Below are positions 18,045 to 25,597 of a stretch of DNA of 64,000 nt, piece by piece. The translations under genes and the position numbers were made by a program. A model generated the notes under the pieces. The model did no database searches. It saw nothing but the letters and a program-made list of their open reading frames with translations, and was not told the DNA's origin. Source of the DNA: Verrucomicrobium spinosum DSM 4136 = JCM 18804 (lineage in GTDB: Bacteria; Verrucomicrobiota; Verrucomicrobiia; Verrucomicrobiales; Verrucomicrobiaceae). The DNA lies in the NCBI RefSeq assembly GCF_000172155.1, contig NZ_ABIZ01000001.1, positions 310,001 to 374,000 of the forward strand, written 5' to 3'. Position 1 is the stretch's first letter; each line of letters starts with the position of its first letter.

Positions 18045-19718
18045 TTAATCCTGTCTCTGCGCCCGCGCCCATTCCAATCCCGGCTGGTCCACGCGGAACT
18101 GCACCACGCGTCTTTGATCCGCATCGGTCACGTACACGGTGCAGCCGTCCGGGCCGCCGAAGCACAGGTTGGTGGGGCTCTTGCCCAGTACATCAATCTC
18201 CTGCAGCACTTCGCCCTGCGGGCTTAGCTTGACCACAGTGCCTTTGCCGTGCCGGGTGATGTAGAGGTTCCCTGCCACATCGCAGCGCATGCCGTCGAAG
18301 CCGTGATCGGGAAATTCCTTGAGCAGGCGTTTCTCGCCCAGGGTGCCGTCCGATTGAACGGGGAAGGCCCAGACCTTGCGCTGCACACTTTCGTTCACAT
18401 ACAGCGTTCTGCCATCGGGGCTGACGTCCAGGCCGTTGGTGGTGCCCATGTTGCTGGCCACCTTGGAAGCTTTGCCTTCCCGGCTGATCCGCCAGAGCTG
18501 CCCAGTGCCATCTTTCCAGGCGGGATCGCTGGCATAGAAGTCTCCTTCGGTCGTGATGGCGATATCGTTGGGCTGGTTCATGCCCGGTTCATTGGCCAGG
18601 ACGGAGACGGCCTTGCTGGTGAGATCCACTTTGAGGACATTGTGCTTCGTGTAGTCGGCCACAAAGAACGATTTCCCATCCCGGCTGAAGCGGATGCCGT
18701 TGCCAATGCTCCCTTCAGGAAGTTTTACGAAGATCTCGGCCTTGCCGTCCGGGCTTACTTTCCCAATCGAGCCCTGCTCCTGAAAGTTCACGGCATACAG
18801 ATTGCCTTGATGATCGCAGGCCGGACCTTCAATGCCATCGGTGAAGCCATTGGGCGCGGTGAGCGGCGTGGCTTTGAAGAGTCCTCCGGTGGAGGTGGCG
18901 GCCACCGTTTGTTTCCTCTCCCGCATCATCTTGGCCAGGTACTTGGCCGTTTCGTCTGCGATCACCTGATAGCCCGCCTGATTGGGGTGGCGGTCGCCAT
19001 ACCATCCCGGCAGGTCGCCCAGGTGGGCATCAAGCTGGTTGTCCATCACCACCACAGATTTGCCATTGATGAAGGGCTTCACCAGTTCCTTAAACTTCTC
19101 CGGCACCTTTTCGATCGGGTAACGCCGGTAGTTCAACATGTTGGGGCCCTTCTTGAGTTCAGCTGCATAGCGGGGGTAGATGTCGAAGAGCGGCAATCCC
19201 TCAGCCTCAGACACCTTCTTGTTCAATTCATTGATCTGGGCCACGCGTCCTTCTTCCCCATAGGGGATCACGGTCATGACAATGATCACGGCTTCGGGAT
19301 GATCCCGCTTGAGGCGTTGGATGAGTTCATGATAGTCCTTCGCGAAGTTTTCCGCGAACCCCTGACGCCTGGCCTGGTCGTTGATGCCATAGCGGATGAA
19401 GATGTAGTCGGCACCAGGGATCCTCGCGACCTCCTTGTCATAGCGGCCGGAGTCCAGCAGCCGCTGGATGTACTCTCCACTGAGTCCCAGGTTGATGACG
19501 TTCACGGGTTGGAGGTCTTTCTCTGCCGCCAGGAGGATGCGGATCACGTCTTCAAAGTGGGGGCCCTGAGGGCGGAGCATTTTGGGGATCTTCGCCTCGG
19601 TGGTGCTGTCACCCACCAGCAGGACCTGGCGTTTGCCTTCGTGGAGGGCATGGGCCGGCGTGAAGCAGGAGAACAGGAGCAGACCTGCAGAGAGCGGGAG
19701 ATGGAGCAGCGATTTCAT
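18045..19718 (-). CDS. Fusion of SGNH/GDSL hydrolase and SMP-30/gluconolactonase-like beta-propeller
   Basis: A 557-residue exported protein (MKSLLHLPLSAGLLLFSCF, then PAHA as cleavage region). The N-terminal half is a GDSL hydrolase: QVLLVGDSTTEAK (nucleophile), YIFIRYGINDQAR and WYGDRHPNQAGYQ (catalytic Asp-x-x-His). The C-terminal half is an SMP-30/NHL propeller with FTDGIEGPACDHQGNLYAV, 'GNGIRFSRDGKSFFVADY', TNGLDVSPDGRTLYVNE and GFDGMRCDVAGNLYI. SMP-30 proteins hydrolyse aldonolactones. The combination would allow deacylation and lactone hydrolysis in one secreted protein, which is inference. Start at 19718 gives a clean signal peptide; the open frame extends upstream. Confidence 0.88.
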   Translation of the reverse strand: MKSLLHLPLSAGLLLFSCFTPAHALHEGKRQVLLVGDSTTEAKIPKMLRPQGPHFEDVIRILLAAEKDLQPVNVINLGLSGEYIQRLLDSGRYDKEVARIPGADYIFIRYGINDQARRQGFAENFAKDYHELIQRLKRDHPEAVIIVMTVIPYGEEGRVAQINELNKKVSEAEGLPLFDIYPRYAAELKKGPNMLNYRRYPIEKVPEKFKELVKPFINGKSVVVMDNQLDAHLGDLPGWYGDRHPNQAGYQVIADETAKYLAKMMRERKQTVAATSTGGLFKATPLTAPNGFTDGIEGPACDHQGNLYAVNFQEQGSIGKVSPDGKAEIFVKLPEGSIGNGIRFSRDGKSFFVADYTKHNVLKVDLTSKAVSVLANEPGMNQPNDIAITTEGDFYASDPAWKDGTGQLWRISREGKASKVASNMGTTNGLDVSPDGRTLYVNESVQRKVWAFPVQSDGTLGEKRLLKEFPDHGFDGMRCDVAGNLYITRHGKGTVVKLSPQGEVLQEIDVLGKSPTNLCFGGPDGCTVYVTDADQRRVVQFRVDQPGLEWARAQRQD

Positions 19719-20042
19719 GGCGAAAAAACAACGCGACAAGAAACCACGGGTCACTGCCAGCGTCACCGCAGGCAATGTCAGGATGTGGTGAATATGTGAC
19801 AAAAGGAGAGGATCGGTCGGCTAATAGCTCGTAAAAATTATATTAAATATAGTCCTTGCTTTCACGATCCTCGGGGGTAATACATTCCCCTATAGACCAA
19901 TAGTTCATTTCGCTAAAAACGTGAGCCTGCGCCGCAGAGAGATGACTCCTCTCGCCTTCGTCGGTGGCCCACCCTTCATCGTCCTAGGGTGATACCCCTG
20001 GGCTACGGCACCCTATTGCCGTGGTTGCCAACTTCCGACGCC
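19719..20042. other. Divergent intergenic region with AT-rich patch
   Basis: This 324-bp region separates the GDSL-SMP30 gene from the multicopper oxidase gene. An unusually AT-rich patch (about 19828-19855, TTATATTAAATATAG) is a reasonable promoter candidate for either gene. Near 19985-20030 there is a small imperfect repeat (GGGTGATACCCC, GGCTACGGC). No open frame is convincing. Confidence 0.4.
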
Positions 20043-22352
20043 ATGAAAACTTGTCACACGGTCCTCCATCTCTGCGCCTCGGCGCTGTTCCTGCCGCTTG
20101 GGCTTGCGGCTCAAGACAATCCCCAGCCCCCTGTCATGGACGCCACTGCCCACCGACAGGCGGTGGAAGGGGCCCGCAAACGACTCCAGAACGCCTGGCG
20201 GGAGTTCGGAGAGCGAAATGCCCGCGGGGAAATGGCCCCGGACATCTTTTCTCTGCGGGTGCAGCCAAAGATCCTCACCACCGGGGAGGTGGAGGGCCTG
20301 ATGAAGCAGGCCCAGGCAGCGACATTCCCCGAGCCGGATGTGGTTCGATCCGTCAACGGAAAACTCAACGTCACGCTGAATGTCTTCAAGGCCCGCAACC
20401 AGATCGGTTCGGACCCCGTGTACCTGCGGTCCTACAACGGGAAGCTGGTGGGCCCCACCCTGCGCTGCCGGCCGGGGGACACGCTCTACATCACGGTGAG
20501 CAACAACCTCGATCCCGAGCCCGGCATGGCGGATGTGATGAACACGCTGCATGGGTTTAACACCACCAACCTGCACACGCACGGGCTGCACGTGTCGCCC
20601 TCTGGAATCAGTGACAACGTGTTGCTGGAGATTCCCCCACGCTCTGAGCAGAAGTACGAGATTGTCATCCCGAAAGACCACCCTGCAGGGACCTTCTGGT
20701 ACCATGCCCACAAGCACGGCTCCACGGCGGCCAATGTGGGCAGCGGCATGTCCGGAGCCCTGATCATTGAAGGCGGGCTGGACACGGTGCCTGAGATCGC
20801 CCGTGTCCCGGATCGCGTCATGGTGCTGCAGCAGATCCCGTATGTGAACAATGCCAGCAAGCCGGTGTGTCCCGCGATTCCCAAGGACACCAACCTCACG
20901 GTGGGAGTGATTGAGGCGGAATATGCGGACTGCAGCTTTGGTCCCCGGACCTGGGACAAGCTGGGGCGCTACACCACCATCAACGGCGTGAAACTGCCCG
21001 TGATTCGTATGCAGCCCGGCTCCGTGGAACGGTGGCGCTTGATCGACAGCGCCATTCGGGAGGTCATCCAGCCGGAGCTGGTGCGCGTGGATCATAGCGG
21101 GCAGAGTGCCCCCTCGCGTTTGAACTTTCATGAGATCGCCGTGGATGGACTCGCCCTCGGGCGTGTCGCCTCACGTCCCAAGCTGGAGCTCTGGCCCGGC
21201 TACCGCTCGGACGTGCTCATTCAGGCACCGCCGGTGGCGGGGGTGCAGTATGTGTTGCGGGATGGCCGGGTGCCCGGAGGCGGCGTGGTCATTCCCGAGG
21301 AGCGGCGCTACCTTGCCGTGGTGATCGTGGAAGGCCCCCCCAATCCGATGCCGCTACCCACGGATGATGCGGTGAAGCGGTTCCGGCTGCCATCTATCGA
21401 TCCGAAGCGGGTCACAGCGCGCCAGGCTGCGGCCTATGGCATCATCCCCAAGGGCGACGGGGTGGTCTTTACCATCGACCGGCAGCCGTTTGACTTCGAC
21501 GAAGCGCGTCAGAACACCCTGGGCGAAGTGCAGGAGTGGACGGTTATTTCCAGGAACAATGTGGGACCGGTGAGCCATCCTTTTCACATTCATGTGAATC
21601 CATTCGAAATCTTCTCCATCCTGGATGATCAGAGTGTGGAACAGCTGGATCGCGATCCCAAAACCGGGGCGGTGCTGCCGGTATGGAGAGACACCATCAT
21701 CCTGAATGAAGGGTGGAAAGTAAGTTTCCGCACGGAGTACACCGACTTTGACGGCGTCTTCGTCCAGCACTGTCACATCCTCGACCACGAGGATGAAGGC
21801 ATGATGGAGCTGGTGGAAATTTCCAAGCCGTCGGCAGCCGAGCCCATGGCTGATGCGGGAGCGATGGAGCCCAAACGGCTGGGTGCGCCGTATCCTGCGC
21901 CCGCCTGGTCCCTGCCGGATACCAGCGGCAAGATGCAGAAATCAGCGGATCTTCTCACCCGACCCACCGTGCTTTTCTTCTATGAGGGCTTTGCCTGCCT
22001 GCGCTGCAACGAGCAGATGACCGCGCTGGTGGAGAAGGCAGAGGCCTTCCGAAAGCAGGGAGTGCAGGTCATTGGCATCAGCACCGATACGGTGGCGGAT
22101 TTGGGCAAGGCCCTGGAGGGCACGCCCTGCCCGTTTCCGCTGCTGGCAGATCCTGAGATGCGTGTCTTCCGCTCCTATGGCTGCTATGCCGACGGACCCC
22201 TGCACGGACTCTTCGTGCTGGATGCCGCGGGCCGGGTGCACTGGCAGAACGTCTCCATGACCCCCTACATGGATGTGGACACCCTCCTGCGTGAGACGGG
22301 ACAGGTGGCTGCGCCCGCCCGTTCCGGGGCGGTGGCCAGCCGCCAGCCCTGA
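20043..22352 (+). CDS. Multicopper oxidase fused to a peroxiredoxin (AhpC/TSA)-like domain
   Basis: A 769-residue exported protein (signal MKTCHTVLHLCASALFLPLG, LAAQ). Copper ligands are all visible: TNLHTHGLH (about 178-183), WYHAHKHG (219-226), HPFHIHVNPF (about 512-521) and HCHILDHEDEGMM (about 576-588), where H-C-H is the type 1/type 3 site. The residue after the fourth motif's spacing is Met, fitting a T1 axial ligand. From about residue 614 (GAPYPAPAWSLPD) a thioredoxin-fold domain begins, with VLFFYEGFACLRCNEQMTAL and QVIGISTDTVADLGKAL as in AhpC/TSA proteins, and a CLRC pair in place of the usual single peroxidatic Cys context. It is followed by tyrosinase 58 bp downstream. Phenol or metal oxidation outside the cytoplasm is likely. 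Confidence 0.9.
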   Translation: MKTCHTVLHLCASALFLPLGLAAQDNPQPPVMDATAHRQAVEGARKRLQNAWREFGERNARGEMAPDIFSLRVQPKILTTGEVEGLMKQAQAATFPEPDVVRSVNGKLNVTLNVFKARNQIGSDPVYLRSYNGKLVGPTLRCRPGDTLYITVSNNLDPEPGMADVMNTLHGFNTTNLHTHGLHVSPSGISDNVLLEIPPRSEQKYEIVIPKDHPAGTFWYHAHKHGSTAANVGSGMSGALIIEGGLDTVPEIARVPDRVMVLQQIPYVNNASKPVCPAIPKDTNLTVGVIEAEYADCSFGPRTWDKLGRYTTINGVKLPVIRMQPGSVERWRLIDSAIREVIQPELVRVDHSGQSAPSRLNFHEIAVDGLALGRVASRPKLELWPGYRSDVLIQAPPVAGVQYVLRDGRVPGGGVVIPEERRYLAVVIVEGPPNPMPLPTDDAVKRFRLPSIDPKRVTARQAAAYGIIPKGDGVVFTIDRQPFDFDEARQNTLGEVQEWTVISRNNVGPVSHPFHIHVNPFEIFSILDDQSVEQLDRDPKTGAVLPVWRDTIILNEGWKVSFRTEYTDFDGVFVQHCHILDHEDEGMMELVEISKPSAAEPMADAGAMEPKRLGAPYPAPAWSLPDTSGKMQKSADLLTRPTVLFFYEGFACLRCNEQMTALVEKAEAFRKQGVQVIGISTDTVADLGKALEGTPCPFPLLADPEMRVFRSYGCYADGPLHGLFVLDAAGRVHWQNVSMTPYMDVDTLLRETGQVAAPARSGAVASRQP

Positions 22353-22410
22353 TCTCTTCTCCGGAGAAGCCGTTTTTCAATCTGTTATAACCACGAACTC
22401 TATATTCCTC

Positions 22411-23967
22411 ATGTCCCCTCCCACCACCTCCCGCCGTCAGTTCCTGGTCACCGCCGGTGCGGCTGCCGCCTCTGCCGGCTGGTCCTTTGGCCAGGAACCT
22501 GCCCAAGCCGCCACGGCAAAATACCACCGGCTCAATTTACAAAACCCTGCGGCTGCACCTTTCCTGGAGAGCTACAAGAAGGCCATCACCGTCATGCTGC
22601 AGCTCCCGCCCTCGGATGCGCGCAACTGGTACCGGAACGCCTTCATCCACACGCTGGACTGCCCGCATGGGAACTGGTGGTTTGTCGTGTGGCACCGTGG
22701 CTACACCGGCTGGTTTGAGCGCACGGTCCGCGAGCTCAGTGGGGACCCCAACTTCGCCTTTCCTTATTGGGACTGGACGGCGCTGCCGCAGGTTCCGGAC
22801 TCTTTCTTCAATGGTGTGCTGGACCCCAACAATCCTGCCTTCATTGCCAGCTACAATGAGTTCTACTCGCAGCTCTCCAATCCCATGAGCGCGCTCTGGA
22901 ACTCTTTCTCCACGGCTCAGCTCCAGCAGATGCGGAACCGGGGCTTTCAGTCCGTGAACGATGTGTGGCAGGCGGTGCGGGACAGCCCCATGTTCTTTCC
23001 CCGTGGCCGGGCCCGCACGTTGACGAGACAGAACCCCGGCTTTGATGCGACCACCCGCCGGGCGGTCTCCATCGGGACCATCCGCAACGCTCTTGCGCCG
23101 ACGGACTTCATCACCTTTGGCAGTGGCAAGACCGCCAACCACAGTGAGAGCGCCACCCAGGGCATCCTGGAAAGCCAGCCGCACAACAACGTGCACAACA
23201 ACATCGGCGGGTTCATGCAGGACCTGCTCTCTCCCACCGACCCGGTGTTCTTCGCCCACCATTCCAATATTGACCGGCTCTGGGACGTGTGGACACGCAA
23301 ACAACAGCGTCTTGGGCTGCCTACGCTACCCACAGGGGCGAACCTGCCGCTGTGGGCCAATGAGCCTTTCCTCTTCTTCATCGGGCCGGACGGCAAACCG
23401 GTGGCGAAGAACAAGGCGGGTGACTACGCCACGATCGGAGACTTTGACTATAACTACGAGCCTGGCTCCGGTGAGGCGGTGATTCCAGCTGCCAGCCGCC
23501 CTGGCGAAATGAACAACAAGGTGTGGCTGGGCACGCTCGGGGCTGCAGTGCCCAACTTTAGTGCCTCCGCCCGCGCTGATGTGATGGTGCCTGAAGCCGT
23601 GCCGGAGGCCGCCATGAAGGCGGATGGTCCCGCAGTTTTCGCCAAGATCACCATTGCGCCGCCCATGGATGTGGCCGGGGTGGAGTTTCACGTGCTGGTG
23701 AATCCGCCGGAGAATGTGAGCCATGTGGACTTTGATTCCCCAAGTTTCGCGGGAACGTTCAGCGTCTTTGGCAAACAGCTCGGCGGGCATAAAAATCAGC
23801 CCCTGAGCTTCCTCATGCCGCTGACCGAGGCGGTGAAAAAGCTGCAGGAGACCAACGAACTCAAGCCTGGCCAGCCGCTGCGGGTGCAGGTGGTGGCAGA
23901 AAGGAAAGGAGTAAATTTGACGCCTTTGCAGGCCAAGGTGTCAGAGATCTCAGTGGGCACCTTCTAA
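22411..23967 (+). CDS. Tyrosinase precursor (Tat-exported, with C-terminal inhibitory extension)
   Basis: A 518-residue polyphenol oxidase that hydroxylates monophenols and oxidises catechols to quinones. The leader has TSRRQFLV (Tat). CuA ligands are His80, His86 and His95 (IHTLDCPH, VVWHRGYTGW); Cys84 next to His86 could form the thioether seen in some tyrosinases. CuB ligands are His258, His262 (QPHNNVHNNIGG) and one of His284/His285 (FFAHHSNIDRLWDVW). The C-terminal 150 residues form a beta domain. Phe453 (in TFSVFGK) matches by count the placeholder residue recalled for the Verrucomicrobium spinosum pro-enzyme, which fills the active site until cleavage. It is probably co-transcribed with the upstream multicopper oxidase. 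Confidence 0.95.
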   Translation: MSPPTTSRRQFLVTAGAAAASAGWSFGQEPAQAATAKYHRLNLQNPAAAPFLESYKKAITVMLQLPPSDARNWYRNAFIHTLDCPHGNWWFVVWHRGYTGWFERTVRELSGDPNFAFPYWDWTALPQVPDSFFNGVLDPNNPAFIASYNEFYSQLSNPMSALWNSFSTAQLQQMRNRGFQSVNDVWQAVRDSPMFFPRGRARTLTRQNPGFDATTRRAVSIGTIRNALAPTDFITFGSGKTANHSESATQGILESQPHNNVHNNIGGFMQDLLSPTDPVFFAHHSNIDRLWDVWTRKQQRLGLPTLPTGANLPLWANEPFLFFIGPDGKPVAKNKAGDYATIGDFDYNYEPGSGEAVIPAASRPGEMNNKVWLGTLGAAVPNFSASARADVMVPEAVPEAAMKADGPAVFAKITIAPPMDVAGVEFHVLVNPPENVSHVDFDSPSFAGTFSVFGKQLGGHKNQPLSFLMPLTEAVKKLQETNELKPGQPLRVQVVAERKGVNLTPLQAKVSEISVGTF

Positions 23968-24003
23968 TTTGGGGGCTCACCTCTCTTAAACTCGTGTGCC
24001 GGT

Positions 24004-24462
24004 ATGTGGATGCAAACTCCTCTTCTCAAGTCCCTGTTGGGGCTCGGGTTGGTTTGTTTCCTCATTCCGGCATGCGGGAGGGCAGGTTCTGAAAGCCCCG
24101 CCAAAACCGTGAAAGAGTCTGCTCCAGACGGAAAAATGCTGCTCGCCCTGCCCCGGGCGAGGGAGGCGGATGAAGCCGTGGCGGTGCGCATTACGGTCGG
24201 TACTCTGGCCAAAGGCGCCCGCATCATCGTGAAGACGACTGAGGGCGAGGTAGTCGGGGCGGTGGTGCCGTTCGGCATTTTGCCGGGCCGGAAGGCGGGC
24301 TCGTTTATGGTGCCCGTGCCGCTGGCGGCCGTGAAGGACGGCAAGGTGAGCCTGCAGCTGGAGGTGGAGGAGTTGACGGGAGGAAAAACCCGTGCCCCGA
24401 CGAAAACCGAGGTGGAGGCGGCGAACCTGGAGCTCATGCCGGTGAGCGGCACGCCGGAGTAG
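24004..24462 (+). CDS. Small lipoprotein of unknown function downstream of tyrosinase
   Basis: A 152-residue protein with a lipoprotein signal: MQTPLLKSLLGLGLVCFL followed by IPACGRAG, where Cys is the lipidation site and Gly follows it. The mature part is about 125 residues, mostly beta-strand by pattern (AVAVRITVGTLAKGARIIVK, GSFMVPVPLAAVKDGKVSLQ), with alternating hydrophobic residues like an immunoglobulin-like or copper-chaperone-like sandwich. There is no Met/His-rich copper motif. It starts 36 bp after the tyrosinase stop and so may belong to the same operon. I do not recognise the family. A helper or anchoring role for the two oxidases is only a guess. Confidence 0.75.
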   Translation: MWMQTPLLKSLLGLGLVCFLIPACGRAGSESPAKTVKESAPDGKMLLALPRAREADEAVAVRITVGTLAKGARIIVKTTEGEVVGAVVPFGILPGRKAGSFMVPVPLAAVKDGKVSLQLEVEELTGGKTRAPTKTEVEAANLELMPVSGTPE

Positions 24463-24491
24463 GGAAGAGACCAGCGAGGGAGCCTCTGAAT

Positions 24492-24834
24492 GACACCGGG
24501 CTTTCAGCCCTCAATTTCTATTAAATTCCTAGTACCTGGGGCGGTGCACCAGGCTGGAATGAGGCCGGGCCTTTGGCCCTCATGATTCGCGCTGCAATGC
24601 GAGAATGCCCAACCAGGCTTTGCTTGCTCGTGTTGATGCCCTTCCCGGAGACTGCAACTTTGCTAACCAGACGTTTCCTCGTCGTGGAATGTGGCAATGG
24701 CATGCAAATGCGTTCGTTGATCGGATTGGCTGCAAACTGGGCAACTGAGGGCCAAAGGCCCGGAATCATACCAGCCCAGGGCAACGCCCTGGGTTCAGGA
24801 TTCAAAAGAGGATGTTTAAGGGCTGAAGGCCCGG
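24492..24834. repeat. Nested inverted repeat region
   Basis: A perfect 18-bp inverted pair lies at 24565-24582 and 24746-24763 (CCGGGCCTTTGGCCCTCA and complement). An outer, imperfect pair lies at about 24492-24509 (CCGGGCTTTCAGCCCT region) and 24817-24834 (AGGGCTGAAGGCCCGG). A small hairpin, CCCAGGGCAACGCCCTGGG, is at 24775-24793. The whole 471-bp gap between converging genes has no convincing open frame. Confidence 0.8.
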
Positions 24835-24933
24835 ATTCATTCAGGCACATGCGTCTTCCGAAATCCTTGCGTATCCCAACTGCTACTTCATCACCAGGAT
24901 GAGGGCGAGCCCTCGGCCCTCAGTTTTGACACC

Positions 24934-25581
24934 TCACGTCAGCCCGCGATACTTCGCCACCGCCTGGGCGCGGGAGCGCACGTGGAGTTTTTCATAGATC
25001 CGGCGGATGTGGCTGTTCACTGTATGGGTGGAGATGCCGAGCTGGTCGGCGATTTCCTTGTAGAGAAATCCCTTGGAAAGAAGGTCCAGCACTTCCCGCT
25101 CCCGCTCCGCCAGCGCGCTCATCTCTGGATCTGGCGGGGCGGTGGTGGCCGTGTCCGTGACACGGTGGAAAAAGCTCACCACCTGCCGCGCCACCTGGGG
25201 TGACATGGGCGAGCCTCCTGCATGTGCCTGTACGATGCCGGCCACAATCTCCCGCGGAGGGGTGCGCTTCAGGAGATAGCCGCAAGCGCCGGCCTTGAGC
25301 GCGTCAAAAATGAGCGGGCTCTCCTCATACATGGTGAGCATGAGGCAGAGCAGGCCTGGGGTTGTCTCCTTGATCCGGGAGACAAACTCGATGCCGCTCA
25401 TGTGGGGCAGGTTGATGTCCACCAGCACCAGATCCGGGGCCGCTCCCGGGAGCTGTTGCAGCGCCGCCTCTCCGGTGGTGTAGTGGGCCTCGCAGCGGAC
25501 TTCCGGGCCCAGGCTGAAGTAGCGCTGCAGCGTCTGGGCAAACGGCAGGTCATCTTCGATCATGGCAATGCGCACAGGCAT
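24934..25581 (-). CDS. NarL/LuxR-family response regulator
   Basis: A 215-residue two-component regulator. The receiver domain has RIAMIEDDLPFAQ (acidic pocket), LVLVDINLPHMSG (phospho-acceptor Asp) and a conserved Lys in GYLLKRTPP. The C-terminal LuxR-type HTH is LAEREREVLDLLSKGFLYKE with ISTHTVNSHIRRIYEKL as recognition part. It begins 16 bp after the stop of the histidine kinase gene on the same strand, so the pair is one operon and almost certainly one signalling system. Targets are unknown; the GH16 gene and the Verru_Chthon cassette on the other side of the kinase promoter are the nearest candidates. Confidence 0.95.
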   Translation of the reverse strand: MPVRIAMIEDDLPFAQTLQRYFSLGPEVRCEAHYTTGEAALQQLPGAAPDLVLVDINLPHMSGIEFVSRIKETTPGLLCLMLTMYEESPLIFDALKAGACGYLLKRTPPREIVAGIVQAHAGGSPMSPQVARQVVSFFHRVTDTATTAPPDPEMSALAEREREVLDLLSKGFLYKEIADQLGISTHTVNSHIRRIYEKLHVRSRAQAVAKYRGLT

Positions 25582-25597
25582 GGACTGGGTGGGGTGG

